From positions 3,720,001-3,784,000 of the forward strand of contig NZ_CP080332.1 in assembly GCF_019456655.1 (NCBI RefSeq): a DNA stretch of 64,000 bases, given 5' to 3'. The notes under the pieces are model-generated. The model was not told the DNA's origin and did not search any database. It worked only from the letters and a program-made list of their open reading frames with translations. The DNA is from Mycolicibacterium diernhoferi. GTDB taxonomy: Bacteria > Actinomycetota > Actinomycetes > Mycobacteriales > Mycobacteriaceae. Positions 21,060 through 32,544 of this stretch are shown in pieces (position 1 is the stretch's first letter; every line of letters begins with the position of its first letter). The position numbers were made by a program, and so were the translations under genes.

Positions 21060-22340
21060 TCATTTGGGCCACACTGCTGGATCCGGTCTGAAACGTACTG
21101 TCAATTCCCCGCCCCGAAATTGTGCGTCGAACACGATGCAGCGCCGCAAGACCGACGCCAGCCGAACCCGCCGCCGCATCCCGCCGGAGCCGATGATGAG
21201 GTCATCGTCGACCCGGCCGAGCGTCAATGCACCGGGGTCGACCTGCGGCAACTCTAACCGCATCCGGTAGACGGCATCGAGACCGGTTCCGGACTCCCGG
21301 TCCACCACCGGCCGCAGCGGCGCAGGCGGCGGGGAACCGTCACGCAACCGGGCGGCCTCGAGCAGCTCGCCGAGCGCCTTGGGCCCGATCGGTTCACCCG
21401 GCAGATGCGGCACCAACACCAGCTTGACGTCACCGATGGCCGAATCCAGCTCGTCGAGCACCACCTGCTGCTCGGCAATCCGTTCGGAGTACCAGTCGAA
21501 CGCCGGATGAGCGGGCAGGTTCTGGTACTCGAACGAGTCGTCCTGCACCAGAATCTGATTGACCAGCAATTCCGCGACCGGCACGCCCATCAGCGTCAGC
21601 GCACCCAGCGTCCGGGCCGCTTCGGCGGCGACCACCCGCTCGGCGGTGAGCACCAGGTGCGCACCGACCCGTGACGCGTCCGCGAGCAGGGCCGACAGCC
21701 GTTCGGTGCCGTCGGCCACCCGCTCCAGCAGGGCCAGCATGGCCGCCGAGGCCGGATCGGCGGGCGGCTGCCCGAGACGCCGGTACCGCGGCCAGGCCCG
21801 CTCCAGGTAGAGCCCGAAGGTGGCGGGCAGGGTGAGCATCCGCAGGGCGTCCGCGGTGGATGCGCAGTCCACCACCACGTGGTCCCACTCACCGGACTCG
21901 GCGAGCTCGGCCACCTCATGCAGGCCGAGCACCTCCTGGATCCCCGGTAGGGCCGACAGCTCTTCGGGGGCAACGGTTCCCAGCTCGGACTGGGGGAACT
22001 TCTCCTCCAGGATGCCGGCGATCTCCCGCCACCGGACCTCCAGCAGGGCCAGCGTGTCCAGGGCGAGTGCGTCCAGCGATCCCCCGGATCCGGCACGGCC
22101 ACCGTCACCGCCCCCGATATCCAGATCGGCGAACACCCGGGTCGGCTCACGCCGTCCGGTCGGGACGACGCTGACGCCCAGCACATCGCCGGTGGAGTGC
22201 GCCTGGTCGGTGGACACGATGAGCACCCGCAGACCGCTGCGCGCATCACGCACAGCGGTGGCTGTCGCCAACGTGGACTTGCCTACCCCGCCCTTGCCGA
22301 CGAACAGGTTGATCCGGGCGGGCGCTTGCTCGGAATTCAG
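21060..22340 (-). CDS. ArsA/GET3-like ATPase, Rv2184c-like, probable CTG start
   Basis: Soluble ATPase of the ArsA/GET3 deviant-Walker class. The P-loop INLFVGKGGVGKSTLATATA is at residues about 10-29, followed by STDQAHSTGDVLGV (switch I) and HVVVDCASTADALRMLTLP (switch II region with Cys in place of the usual Thr/Pro context). Length is 426 residues with this start. No ATG, GTG or TTG lies in frame between the upstream gene's end and the P-loop. A CTG at 22340 overlaps the preceding TGA as CTGA and follows GAGGTGGGGG, so a CTG start is inferred. Function unproven. Confidence 0.82.
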   Translation of the reverse strand: MNSEQAPARINLFVGKGGVGKSTLATATAVRDARSGLRVLIVSTDQAHSTGDVLGVSVVPTGRREPTRVFADLDIGGGDGGRAGSGGSLDALALDTLALLEVRWREIAGILEEKFPQSELGTVAPEELSALPGIQEVLGLHEVAELAESGEWDHVVVDCASTADALRMLTLPATFGLYLERAWPRYRRLGQPPADPASAAMLALLERVADGTERLSALLADASRVGAHLVLTAERVVAAEAARTLGALTLMGVPVAELLVNQILVQDDSFEYQNLPAHPAFDWYSERIAEQQVVLDELDSAIGDVKLVLVPHLPGEPIGPKALGELLEAARLRDGSPPPAPLRPVVDRESGTGLDAVYRMRLELPQVDPGALTLGRVDDDLIIGSGGMRRRVRLASVLRRCIVFDAQFRGGELTVRFRPDPAVWPK

Positions 22341-22780
22341 TGCACCCCCACCTCGACTCGCTTCTTGAGGTCCTTGAGTGCGGTGTCCGTCAGCCGCCGT
22401 TCGGCCTTCCGTTTCAGCAGACCGATCATCGGAATGATCAGATCGACGGAGAGCTCGTAGGTGACCTCGGTGCCAGAGCCCTTGGGAGACAACCGGTATG
22501 CGCCTTCCAGCGCACGCAACAGCGAGCTGGACACCAGCGTCCAGGTGACCGATCGGCGGTCGTCGGCCCAAAGGTATGCGAGCACCATGGTGTCTTTGAG
22601 CACCGCGGCATCCAGCACCAGCCGGGCCGTCTTCGGATTGCCCGCACCGTCGGTGTCGAGCACCTCGGCCTCGGTGTACTCCGCGACCCAGTCCGGATAG
22701 GCACCGATGTCGGCGATGACGTCCATCACCGCCGAGGGATCGGCCTCGATGTAGATCGTCTGCGCCGTCTTCTCCGCCAC
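22337..22780 (-). CDS. SRPBCC (START-like) protein, Rv2185c-like
   Basis: A 147-residue hydrophobic-pocket protein of the polyketide cyclase/START superfamily. The sequence VAEKTAQTIYIEADPSAVMDVIADIGAYPDWV shows the family opening strand and helix, and GSGTEVTYELSVDL is the central strand pair. The C-terminal helix is KAERRLTDTALKDLKKRVE. GTG 22780 is selected because the conserved N-terminus begins there. The ligand is unknown. The stop overlaps the CTG of the ATPase, implying coupling; the partner relation to an ArsA-like ATPase is conserved in mycobacteria. Confidence 0.85.
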   Translation of the reverse strand: MAEKTAQTIYIEADPSAVMDVIADIGAYPDWVAEYTEAEVLDTDGAGNPKTARLVLDAAVLKDTMVLAYLWADDRRSVTWTLVSSSLLRALEGAYRLSPKGSGTEVTYELSVDLIIPMIGLLKRKAERRLTDTALKDLKKRVEVGVH

Positions 22781-22821
22781 GTCACGAAATCTACCCGCAC
22801 CCCCGACGGGCCTGCTCACCA

Positions 22822-23199
22822 TCAGGTCAGGCGTGACACCCCGACCGGACGGGCCGCCTCCAGCCGCGTCTTGATCTCGAAGGACATCCTCTTCCCTGCC
22901 ACCCGGCGGCTGTGGTTGAGCTTCGCCAGGTCGAGCCGCGCCGGATCACCGGGCGGCTCGGCGTGCAGGAAGTAATGCAGGATGACGCCGTCCATCACCG
23001 GCTGCAGCCAGACCTCCATGGTCCCGGTCAGCGCTCCGGCGACGGTCCAGCGCTGGCCGGCCGGGCCGCGGTCCTCGACCACCGTCAAACGCAGGTCCGG
23101 CCACCAGCGTCGCCAACTGGCGACGTCGGCGACGGCCTGCCCGACATCGACCGGGTCGGCGCATACAAAAGTCTCATCGGCGATCTGGACGCTGTTCAT
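22822..23199 (-). CDS. SRPBCC-like protein, Rv2186c-like
   Basis: A 125-residue protein resembling START/polyketide-cyclase folds: [31 protein letters not shown] at the N-terminus and a basic C-terminal helix ([21 protein letters not shown]). It is the first gene of the minus-strand run towards the ATPase; the next SRPBCC gene begins 41 nt downstream. A GTG directly before the ATG (23202) is an alternative start. Divergent from fadD15. Function unknown. Confidence 0.8.
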   Translation of the reverse strand: MNSVQIADETFVCADPVDVGQAVADVASWRRWWPDLRLTVVEDRGPAGQRWTVAGALTGTMEVWLQPVMDGVILHYFLHAEPPGDPARLDLAKLNHSRRVAGKRMSFEIKTRLEAARPVGVSRLT

Positions 23200-23319
23200 C
23201 ACCGTCTAGCTTCACACATGGCCTCGCGGACCAATGACCGCACTGTGACCTGGCCGACGTGGCCGCCGACTAGGCTGTCGCGGGAGAAGATCCAATCGAC
23301 CACCCGAGGGGCCAAGATC

Positions 23320-25140
23320 GTGCGTGAGTTCACCGTTCCGGCGTCGTTCGAGATCGCCGAGTACGACAGCGTCGTCAGCTCGGTGTACTCACACGAGCGG
23401 CAGGATCCCGACCATGTGATCTTCCAGCGTGTGGTCGACGGCAACTGGACCGATGTCACCTGCGCGCAGGCAGCCGCCCAGATCCGCTCGGTGGCTTTGG
23501 GATTGATCGCCCAGGGTGTACAGGTCGGCGACCGGGTCGCCATCCTGTCCGCCACCCGTTACGAATGGCCGATCATCGACTTCGCCATCCTGTCAGTCGG
23601 CGCGGTCACCGTGCCCATCTACGAGACATCGGCAGCCGAGCAGGTCCGCCACGTGTTGGACAACTCGTCGGCGGTGCTGGTCTTTGCCGAGACCGACGGC
23701 CACGCCGCCATCGTCGAGCAGATCAGGGACACGCTGCCCAACCTGCGCACCGTGCTGCGCGTGGAGGCGCTCGACGCGTTCGCCGAGACCGGCGCCGGTG
23801 TCGACCCGGCCGAACTGGACGCCCGGATCGCCGCCACCAAGTCCTCGGACCCGGCCACCCTGATCTACACCTCGGGTACCACCGGACTGCCGAAGGGCTG
23901 CCAGCTGACCCACGCCAACCTGCTCTCGGAGATGCGCGGCGCCAAGGCCTGCTTCCCGACCCATCTGGCCAAGGGCGAGAAGATGCTGGTGTTCCTGCCG
24001 CTGGCCCACGTGCTGGCCCGGGCGATCACCATCGCGGCCTTCGCCAACAAGGTCACCCTCGGCTTCACCAGCGACATCAAGAACCTGGTCCCGACCTTCG
24101 GGGTGTTCAAGCCGACCCTGGTGGTGTCGGTGCCGCGGGTGTTCGAGAAGGTCTACAACACCGCCGACCAGAACGCCATCGACGGCGGGAAGGGCCGCAT
24201 CTTCGCACTCGCCGCGGACACCGCGATCGAGTACAGCAAGGCCCTGGACACGGGTGGACCCGGCCTGCTGCTCAAGGCCAAGCACGCGCTGTTCGACAAG
24301 CTGGTCTACGGCAAGCTGCGCGCCGCGCTCGGCGGCGACTGCCACGCCGCCATCTCCGGGGGCGCCCCGCTGGGCGCCCGGCTCGGGCACTTCTACCGCG
24401 GTGTCGGGCTGACCATCTACGAGGGCTACGGCCTCACCGAGACCAGCGCCGCCATCACCGTCAACCAGGTCGGGGCGATCAAGGTCGGTTCGGTCGGAAA
24501 GTTGTTGCCCGGCAACAGCATGAAGCTCGGTGACGACAACGAACTGCTGGTCCGCGGCGGCGTGGTGTTCGGCGGCTACTGGCAGAACGAGGAAGCCACC
24601 AGGGACGCCTTCACCGACGGCTGGTTCCACACCGGCGACCTCGGCGCCATCGATGCGGACGGCTTCCTGACGATCATCGGGCGCAAGAAGGAGATCATCG
24701 TCACCGCCGGCGGGAAGAACGTCGCCCCGGCCGTGCTGGAGGACAGGCTGCGGGCGCATCCGCTGATCAGCCAGGCGATGGCGGTCGGCGACGCGCAACC
24801 CTTCATCGCCGCACTGATCACCATCGATCCGGAGGCCTTCGTCAGCTGGAAGCAGCGCAACGGCAAGAACGGCGGCTCCTCGGTCGAGGAGCTGGCCCAG
24901 GATCCGGACCTGGTCGGCGAGATCGAACTGGCGGTCAGGGACGCCAACCTGGCGGTGTCCAAGGCCGGTGTCCAAGGCCGAGGCCATCCGCACCTTCCGC
25001 ATCCTGCCGGTCGACTTCACCGAGGACACCGGCGAGCTCACGCCGACGCTCAAGGTCAAGCGCAAGGTGGTCGTGGAGAAGTTCGCCGACCACATCGCGG
25101 CGATCTACTCCTGACCGGTACTCCCGACCGCTACGCCTGA
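23320..25140 (+). CDS. fadD15: FadD15 long-chain acyl-CoA synthetase, C-terminus frameshifted
   Basis: AMP-forming long-chain fatty acyl-CoA ligase. Adenylation motifs are intact: [73 protein letters not shown]. After about residue 549 the frame shifts because 13 bases (24955-24967) are tandemly duplicated. The expected ending ([13 protein letters not shown], then TPTLKVKRK and a stop at 25112-25114) lies in the +1 frame. As written, 57 aberrant residues run to 25140, overlapping pimB'. The lost part contains the C-terminal catalytic-lysine region, so activity is doubtful. Start GTG after GAGGGG; TAGGCT at 23271-23276 is a likely -10. Confidence 0.9.
   Translation: MREFTVPASFEIAEYDSVVSSVYSHERQDPDHVIFQRVVDGNWTDVTCAQAAAQIRSVALGLIAQGVQVGDRVAILSATRYEWPIIDFAILSVGAVTVPIYETSAAEQVRHVLDNSSAVLVFAETDGHAAIVEQIRDTLPNLRTVLRVEALDAFAETGAGVDPAELDARIAATKSSDPATLIYTSGTTGLPKGCQLTHANLLSEMRGAKACFPTHLAKGEKMLVFLPLAHVLARAITIAAFANKVTLGFTSDIKNLVPTFGVFKPTLVVSVPRVFEKVYNTADQNAIDGGKGRIFALAADTAIEYSKALDTGGPGLLLKAKHALFDKLVYGKLRAALGGDCHAAISGGAPLGARLGHFYRGVGLTIYEGYGLTETSAAITVNQVGAIKVGSVGKLLPGNSMKLGDDNELLVRGGVVFGGYWQNEEATRDAFTDGWFHTGDLGAIDADGFLTIIGRKKEIIVTAGGKNVAPAVLEDRLRAHPLISQAMAVGDAQPFIAALITIDPEAFVSWKQRNGKNGGSSVEELAQDPDLVGEIELAVRDANLAVSKAGVQGRGHPHLPHPAGRLHRGHRRAHADAQGQAQGGRGEVRRPHRGDLLLTGTPDRYA
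24955..24980 (+). repeat. 13-bp tandem duplication causing the fadD15 frameshift
   Basis: GTGTCCAAGGCCG occurs twice head to tail (24955-24967 and 24968-24980). Removing one copy restores the reading Ala-Val-Ser-Lys-Ala-Glu-Ala-Ile-Arg and an ending that matches FadD15 as I recall it. Thirteen bases is not a multiple of three, hence the frameshift. Confidence 0.95.
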
Positions 25141-25146
25141 CCGCTG
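25108..25146. repeat. Three imperfect 13-bp direct repeats at the fadD15 / pimB' junction
   Basis: CTCCTGACCGGTA (25108-25120), CTCCCGACCGCTA (25121-25133) and CGCCTGACCGCTG (25134-25146) are in exact 13-bp phase. They span the original fadD15 stop and the last codons of pimB'. This resembles the other 3'-end duplications but has diverged further. Confidence 0.6.
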
Positions 25147-26279
25147 CCGCCATCGGTCAGCAGCCTGTTCAGGCGCTCGCCCTGGGTGCGCCACTGCCAG
25201 TTCTCGACCACCCACGCCCGGCCCGCCGCACCCATCCGGGCGGCGGTGTCCGGGTCGGCGAGCAGATCGCCGACGGCGGTGACGATCTCGTCGACATCGG
25301 TGCCGTCGACCACCCGGCCGGTCTCCCCCTCGCGAACCGTCTCCGGTGCGCCCCCGGAGCGGCCGGCCACCACCGGCACCCCGCACGCCGAGGCCTCCAG
25401 GAACACGATGCCCAGGCCCTCGACGTCCAGACCGGCGCCGCGGGTCCGGCACGGCATGGCGAACACGTCGGCCATCGCATGATGGGCGGCCAGTTCCTCG
25501 CCCGGCACGCTGCCGGTGAACAGCACGTCGTCGGCGACGCCGCAGCGCCGCGCCAGCTTCTGCAGGCTCTCCCGGTACGGTCCGCCCCCGACGATCACCA
25601 GCGCGGCGCCGGGTACCCGCTGCCGGATCCGGTCGAGACCGCGGATCAGCATGTCCTGGCCCTTGCGCGGCACCAGCCGCGACAGGCACACCACCACCGG
25701 CCGGTCCCCCAGCCCGTACCGGCCCCGCAACGCCGCCCGGGCGGCGGGATCCGGGGTGAACCGGTCGATGTCCACGCCCGGTGACAGTCGTTCCAGGCAG
25801 GCCTGCGGACCGAAGGCCGCCGCGAACCGGCCGCGGGTGTAGCTGCTCACGTAGGTCACCACATCGGTGTGATCGCCGATGTGGCGCAGCGCATTCCGCG
25901 CCACCGGCAGCATCGACCAGCCCACTTCGTGGCCGTGTGTGCTGGCCAGCACGCGCGACGCCCCGGCGCTGCGGGCCAACGGCGCCAGCAGGGCCAGCGG
26001 CGCGGCCGCACCGAACCACACCGTCTCGATGTCGTGTTCGGCGATGAGGGCGCGCATCCGGTTGGCGACCGTCGGTTCCGGCACCATCAGCGTGGTCGGG
26101 TGCCGCACCACCCGGTAGCCCGCGTCGCGATCGTAAACCGACGCGCCCTTCCACTTCGGCGCGTACACCGTCAGATCGTGCTCACCGGCTGCGAGTTGAC
26201 CGACGAAGGCCTCCAGATAGGACTGGATCCCGCCGCGGCGGGGCGGGAAGTCGTTGGTCACCAACAGCACCCGGGTCAT
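25131..26279 (-). CDS. pimB: PimB', PIM1 alpha-(1->6)-mannosyltransferase (GT4)
   Basis: GDP-mannose-dependent enzyme that converts Ac1PIM1 to Ac1PIM2 at the inner leaflet. The 382-residue GT-B protein shows [16 protein letters not shown] (acceptor domain), [11 protein letters not shown], the nucleotide-binding [22 protein letters not shown] and the EX7E-type [19 protein letters not shown]. This matches Rv2188c, shown in the literature to be the true PimB. Start ATG with GAGGAG upstream. It may be the last gene of a ripC-lipoprotein-pimB' run (52-nt gap). The aberrant fadD15 tail overlaps its last 10 bases. Confidence 0.93.
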   Translation of the reverse strand: MTRVLLVTNDFPPRRGGIQSYLEAFVGQLAAGEHDLTVYAPKWKGASVYDRDAGYRVVRHPTTLMVPEPTVANRMRALIAEHDIETVWFGAAAPLALLAPLARSAGASRVLASTHGHEVGWSMLPVARNALRHIGDHTDVVTYVSSYTRGRFAAAFGPQACLERLSPGVDIDRFTPDPAARAALRGRYGLGDRPVVVCLSRLVPRKGQDMLIRGLDRIRQRVPGAALVIVGGGPYRESLQKLARRCGVADDVLFTGSVPGEELAAHHAMADVFAMPCRTRGAGLDVEGLGIVFLEASACGVPVVAGRSGGAPETVREGETGRVVDGTDVDEIVTAVGDLLADPDTAARMGAAGRAWVVENWQWRTQGERLNRLLTDGGSGQA

Positions 26280-26331
26280 CTGCGCTCCTCACTACGGTGC
26301 ATGGCGGCCGGCGCCGCGGCTGGCGATGACG

Positions 26332-27126
26332 CTATCCGTTCATCCACTGCCGCCACTGCACCACCACCTCGTCGATCCCGGCGCCCAGGGTGTCCCGGAC
26401 GGCCGTCGCCACATCCGGGTGTCCCGGCCCCGCCGCGCGCAGATACAGCTCGCGCAGGGTCCCCGGTCCGTAGCGGTCGGCGATGTAGCGGCTGAACCAC
26501 CAGGCCCGGTCGTAACCCAGGGAGCGCGCCGCACCCGCGGTCTGCAGGTCGGTGTCCGACGGCAGCCGGGCCAGTTCGGCCGCCCGCTGCTGGCCGGGCA
26601 CCGCGGTGGCCGGCCGGGCCACGTAGTCGGCGACTCCCTCGGTCAGCCACAGCGGCGCGTCGGCGACCGTGCGGGCGCGGGCCGCGTAGTGAAAAAGCTC
26701 ATGGCGCACCACGATCCGCAGTGCGTCGTCGCTCATCTTCGCCGCGCCCGGGGCGAACACCATGCCCTCGGCGGTGGTGGCCGCGGCGATGTCGCTGCCG
26801 GCGTGGGCGAGGGCACCGAACTGTTCCTCGGAGCCGGTCACCACCACCGCGATCTCGCGCGGCCAGTCCGGGCCCCAGAAGTCGGAGACCGCGGCCGCGG
26901 CGGCGGGCAGTTCGGCGGTGATGCGATCGATCAGCTGCGTGGCGTGCGCGCCGCCGAGACCGCGCAGCTGCGCGGTGCGCCCGTCGGGCAGCTCGATGCT
27001 GATGCTGGCGGTTGTCGTGGTGGCGGTTGTCGTGGTGGGCGGACTCGACGACTCCGGGGTCAGGGTCGGGGTTGCGGCACAACCGGCCAGCAGGACCACC
27101 ACGGAGAGTGCGCCCAGCAGGCGCAC
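26332..27126 (-). CDS. Putative secreted lipoprotein metallopeptidase-like protein, Rv2189c-like
   Basis: A 264-residue exported protein with signal peptide LLGALSVVVLLAGC and a lipobox LAGC, then a Thr/Ser-rich linker. The core carries a zinc-peptidase-like helix VRHELFHYAAR (HExxH, about residue 142) and a downstream acidic helix LWLTEGVADYVARP, as in the peptidase MA-like superfamily; the glutamate in TEG would be the third zinc ligand. Substrate unknown. The GTG start lies 4 nt after the ripC stop, so the two envelope genes are probably coupled. Confidence 0.82.
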   Translation of the reverse strand: MRLLGALSVVVLLAGCAATPTLTPESSSPPTTTTATTTTASISIELPDGRTAQLRGLGGAHATQLIDRITAELPAAAAAVSDFWGPDWPREIAVVVTGSEEQFGALAHAGSDIAAATTAEGMVFAPGAAKMSDDALRIVVRHELFHYAARARTVADAPLWLTEGVADYVARPATAVPGQQRAAELARLPSDTDLQTAGAARSLGYDRAWWFSRYIADRYGPGTLRELYLRAAGPGHPDVATAVRDTLGAGIDEVVVQWRQWMNG

Positions 27127-27130
27127 CGAC

Positions 27131-28273
27131 TCAGTACCGACGGACGTTGTAGATGGGTGCGTTGTTGACCGGGGCGACCACGACGGGCTTCCCGAAGGTC
27201 GAGGCGTGCACCATCATGCCGTCACCGATGTAGATGCCGACGTGCGAGGCATCCGAGTAATAGGACACCACGTCACCGGGCTGCATCTGGTCGGTGGAGA
27301 CCGGTTGGCCGCCGGCGGCCTGGGCGTAGCTGGAGTGCGGCAGCGAGATGCCGGCCTGCTGGAAGGCCCACTTCACCAGACCGGAGCAGTCGAACGCACC
27401 CGGGCCCTCCGCACCCCACGAATAGGGCGATCCGATCCGGGTCAGCGCGGCCTGCATGGCCACCACGGCCGGTCCGGAGCCGGGGGCCACGGGCGCGGCC
27501 TCCGGCGGAGCCATATCGCCGGGCGGGATGCCTTCCGGCGGGGCGGCCAGCACGCTGGGATCGTTGTTCGGCAACGCTTCGGGGCCCGGCAACGGGATCG
27601 TCGCGGGCACCGGCGGGATGGCCGCCAGCGTCTCCCGCTGGGCTGGTGTCAGCAGCTCGTACTGCGACTTGACGACGGCGATCTCGACCTGCAGTTTGCT
27701 TTGCTTTGCCTGCAGGTCCGCGCGCACCGCGGCGGCCTGCTCGGCCGCGGTCTTGGCGTTGGCGGCGGACTGCGCCGAGGCCGACTCGGCGTGGGCGGCC
27801 CGCACCGTGGTGTTGCGGAAGTTCTGCATCTGGGTCGACATCTCGGTGGCCATCACGCGCTGCACCGCGAGCTGGTCGATCAGCACCTGTGGCGAGCTGG
27901 CGGTCAGCATGGAGTCCAGGCCGTCGGTGCGCCCGCCCATGTACTGCGCGGCGGCGATCTTGTCCACGGAGCTCTGGAACTTAGCCAGATCGGCCCGGGC
28001 GGCATTCACCGCGGCGGTGTCGGCGGCGTGCTTCTCCTCGGCGGCGCGCTGCGCGGCCAGCTTGTTGTCCAGATCCAGCTGGGCGGCGTGCATGTTCTCG
28101 GTGGCGATCTCGGCCTGGTGGGAGAGCTCGTTGAGCTTCGCCAGCGCATCGTCGGCCGGGTCGGCCTGCACACTGGTGGCCAGCATGCCGCCGAATATCG
28201 TGAGACCTGCCATCGCACCGATCAAAGGTCGCCGGACGCCACTCATACGTCGGTGTGTGCGATCAGGCCTCAA
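27131..28273 (-). CDS. ripC: RipC, NlpC/P60 peptidoglycan endopeptidase
   Basis: Secreted cell-wall hydrolase that cleaves stem peptides during growth and division. The 380 residues comprise a signal peptide (about 10-37), an Ala/Gln-rich coiled-coil domain (about 40-200), a Pro-rich linker and a C-terminal NlpC/P60 domain with catalytic Cys in FDCSGLVKWAF and His in SHVGIYIGDG. The coiled coil probably regulates the active site, as for RipA/RipC. Start TTG 28273 is preferred: AAGGA sits about 9 nt upstream and the N-terminus resembles that recalled for Rv2190c. An in-frame ATG at 28246 is an alternative. Confidence 0.92.
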   Translation of the reverse strand: MRPDRTHRRMSGVRRPLIGAMAGLTIFGGMLATSVQADPADDALAKLNELSHQAEIATENMHAAQLDLDNKLAAQRAAEEKHAADTAAVNAARADLAKFQSSVDKIAAAQYMGGRTDGLDSMLTASSPQVLIDQLAVQRVMATEMSTQMQNFRNTTVRAAHAESASAQSAANAKTAAEQAAAVRADLQAKQSKLQVEIAVVKSQYELLTPAQRETLAAIPPVPATIPLPGPEALPNNDPSVLAAPPEGIPPGDMAPPEAAPVAPGSGPAVVAMQAALTRIGSPYSWGAEGPGAFDCSGLVKWAFQQAGISLPHSSYAQAAGGQPVSTDQMQPGDVVSYYSDASHVGIYIGDGMMVHASTFGKPVVVAPVNNAPIYNVRRY

Positions 28274-28331
28274 GATATTGCGTCCTTACAGCTGCGCTTC
28301 TGCCGCGACGAGTCGCTATCAGGTCTCGAAC

Positions 28332-28361
28332 AGGTTACGAAATGGCATCGGGCTTGTCCAA
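28332..28361 (-). promoter_or_regulatory. Possible SigA-type promoter for ripC
   Basis: The minus strand reads TTGGAC (28361-28356), an 18-nt spacer and TAACCT (28337-28332), about 60 nt before the ripC start. This lies in the 164-bp gap between ripC and the small Cys-rich gene, where I see no other feature. Confidence 0.4.
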
Positions 28362-28437
28362 CGGAAGACGTGAATTTAACAGCTGCCCGGAATAGACGCG
28401 CCGCTTCTCAGCGTTGCTGGAGGTCACCCGCGTGTCC

Positions 28438-28701
28438 TCATGCCACTCCAGTTCTACCATCCCGACGCTCATCCCGATGGATCGGAACGAGCCGCAGCCG
28501 CGGTGCGAGCCCGACCTCGGCAAGCACCTCCAGCGCCTGCCGCTCGTCATCCAGCAACGTTTGCGGGACACCGAGCAGAACGCTGACCACGCAGTCCTGG
28601 CACCCCGGGCCACGCACGGCGCAGTCGTCGCAATCGATCACCACGGAGCCGGTGTCCAGCCGTTCGCCGGGTTGATGCCGGGGGGCCTGTTCCTCGTTCA
28701 T
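28438..28701 (-). CDS. Small conserved Cys-rich protein, unknown function
   Basis: An 87-residue acidic protein with a compact four-cysteine cluster: VIDCDDCAVRGPGCQDCVVSVLLG (Cys at about 25, 28, 35 and 38). The spacing CxxC-x6-CxxC suggests a small zinc or iron-sulfur knot. The rest is a helix (LLDDERQALEVLAEVGLAP). ATG 28701 is preceded by AGAGGACG. I recall similar small proteins in many Actinobacteria near NlpC/P60 genes, but no function. It is upstream of ripC on the same strand and divergent from the exonuclease gene. Confidence 0.75.
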   Translation of the reverse strand: MNEEQAPRHQPGERLDTGSVVIDCDDCAVRGPGCQDCVVSVLLGVPQTLLDDERQALEVLAEVGLAPRLRLVPIHRDERRDGRTGVA

Positions 28702-28789
28702 CGTTCGTCCTCTCGTTCTCGGTATCCCCCGCACCGTAACGACGGGTACCGACACGCCCGGATGAGAGCGACACGGCACGATCCGCGCC

Positions 28790-30652
28790 GTGTCGGTCCC
28801 GGCGCCTAACGTCTCGGACGTGCAGCAGCTGAGCTTTGGCGACGTGGACCCGTCCGGCGGCTTCGCCGATGGTGACCCACTCGCCGGTCTGCCGCTGGCC
28901 GACACCACCTTCGTGGTGGTCGATCTGGAGACCACCGGTGGGCGCGCCACCGCCAGCACCCCCGGCGGCAGCGACCACGACGCCATCACCGAGATCGGGG
29001 CGGTCAAGATCCGCGGCGGTGTGGTGCTCGGCGAACTGGGCACCCTGGTCGATCCGGGCCGCAGCATTCCGCCGCAGATCGTCGCGCTGACCGGGATCAC
29101 CTCGGCGATGGTCTACGACGCACCCCGGATCGACAGCGTGCTGCCGGCGTTCCTGGAGTTCTCCCGGGGCGCGGTTCTCGTCGCGCACAACGCCGGATTC
29201 GACATCGGATTCCTGCGGGCCGCCGCCCAGCGACTCGGCCTGCCCTGGCCGCGGCCGCAGGTGCTGTGCACGGTGAAGCTGGCGCGCCGGGTGTTGACCC
29301 GCGACGAGGCGCCCAGCGTGAAGCTCTCGGCGCTCGCGCGACTGTTCGGCGCCTCCACCACGCCCACCCACCGGGCGCTCGACGATGCCCGCGCCACCGT
29401 CGACGTCCTGCACGGGCTCATCGAGCGGGTGGGCAACCAGGGGGTGCGCACCTACCCCGAGTTGCGGGCCTACCTCCCCGACGCGGCCGCCCCGCAGCGA
29501 CGCAAGCGGCATCTGGCCGACGGCGTGCCGTCGGTACCCGGTGTGTACCTGTTCCGCGGTCCCGGCGACGAGGCGCTCTACATCGGCACCGCGGTGGATC
29601 TGCGCCGCCGGGTCGGCCAGTACTTCACCGGCGCGGACCCGCGCACCCGGATGAAGGAGATGGTGGCATTGGCCACCCGGGTCGACCATGTCGAGTGCGC
29701 GCATGAACTGGAGGCCGGGGTACGCGAACTCCGGCTACTGGCCGCGCACGCCCCGCCGTACAACCGCCGGTCCAAGTTCCCCCGCCGGTGGTGGTGGATC
29801 ACGCTGACCGACGAGGCGTTCCCCCGGTTCTCGATCGTGCGCGCGCCCCGCAGCCGGCACGCGATCGGCCCGTTCACCTCCCGCGCGGACGCGGTCGGCA
29901 CCGTCGACGTGCTGGCCCGCGGTACCGGGGTGCGGACCTGTACCGCGCGGCTGGCCCGCAGCGCCCGTCATGTCTGCGAGGAACGCGAACTCTCCCCCTG
30001 CCCCGCACCCCACGGGCTCGATATGGCGCAGTATGCGAGCGCACCGCGCCGGGCCGCCGCGCTCATCGACGGCACCGACAGTTCCGCCTTCGCCACGGTG
30101 CTGGGCGAGATCGAGGAACTCGCCGGCCTGCACCGCTACGAGACCGCGGCCCGGCTGCGCGACCACACCGCGGCGGCGGTGGAGACGACCTGGCGCGGGC
30201 AGCGGCTGCAGGCGCTGGCCGCGGTGGACGAACTGATCGCGGCGCGACCGGACGGGCGCGGCGGCTGGGAGCTGGCCGTCATCCGGCACGGGCAGCTGGC
30301 GGCCGCCGGGTGCGCCCGCCGTGGTGTCCCACCGATGCCCGTCGTCGAAGCCATCACGGCTGCGGCACAGACGATCCTGCCCGCCCAGGCACCGCTCGGC
30401 GGCGCACTGGTGGAGGAGACGGCACTGATCACCCGGTGGTTGACCGGTCCGGGCGTGCGAATCGTGAGCGCCGAACCCGGCTATGCCAGCCCGGTCGGCT
30501 GTGCGGCCCGGTGGGTGGAATGGGCGGCCACCGCCCGCTCGGCCCGGCTGGCCGCCCGCCGGTCTGATACCGACTTGGACAGTGCCGCAGACGATCTCGA
30601 CGACCGCTACGGCGTGCGCCGGCCGCGCCGGCCGCACGCCGAGGCGGTCTGA
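28790..30652 (+). CDS. DEDDh exonuclease / GIY-YIG (UvrC-like) fusion nuclease, Rv2191-like
   Basis: A 620-residue two-domain nuclease. The N-terminal exonuclease domain (about 38-205), resembling DNA polymerase III epsilon, carries Exo [10 protein letters not shown], Exo [13 protein letters not shown] and Exo [22 protein letters not shown] domain follows ([29 protein letters not shown], about 245-275), then a UvrC-like region with Cys residues and a helical UVR-like segment, as in Cho. By family it should act in DNA repair. Start GTG 28790; stop only one base before the convergent trpD stop. Confidence 0.87.
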   Translation: MSVPAPNVSDVQQLSFGDVDPSGGFADGDPLAGLPLADTTFVVVDLETTGGRATASTPGGSDHDAITEIGAVKIRGGVVLGELGTLVDPGRSIPPQIVALTGITSAMVYDAPRIDSVLPAFLEFSRGAVLVAHNAGFDIGFLRAAAQRLGLPWPRPQVLCTVKLARRVLTRDEAPSVKLSALARLFGASTTPTHRALDDARATVDVLHGLIERVGNQGVRTYPELRAYLPDAAAPQRRKRHLADGVPSVPGVYLFRGPGDEALYIGTAVDLRRRVGQYFTGADPRTRMKEMVALATRVDHVECAHELEAGVRELRLLAAHAPPYNRRSKFPRRWWWITLTDEAFPRFSIVRAPRSRHAIGPFTSRADAVGTVDVLARGTGVRTCTARLARSARHVCEERELSPCPAPHGLDMAQYASAPRRAAALIDGTDSSAFATVLGEIEELAGLHRYETAARLRDHTAAAVETTWRGQRLQALAAVDELIAARPDGRGGWELAVIRHGQLAAAGCARRGVPPMPVVEAITAAAQTILPAQAPLGGALVEETALITRWLTGPGVRIVSAEPGYASPVGCAARWVEWAATARSARLAARRSDTDLDSAADDLDDRYGVRRPRRPHAEAV

Positions 30653-30653
30653 G

Positions 30654-32470
<1,817 letters not shown>

Positions 32471-32544
32471 TCGGCAAGCCGATGCGTCGGACGATCGGCT
32501 CCGCCGATGTGTCCGGTGAAAGTCACGCCATGAGAAGGGGTTCG

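Noticed and set aside
23593..25095. 500-codon minus-strand frame opposite fadD15
   Set aside because: Shadow of fadD15 with His/Gly/Arg-rich composition; fadD15 motifs are clear on plus.
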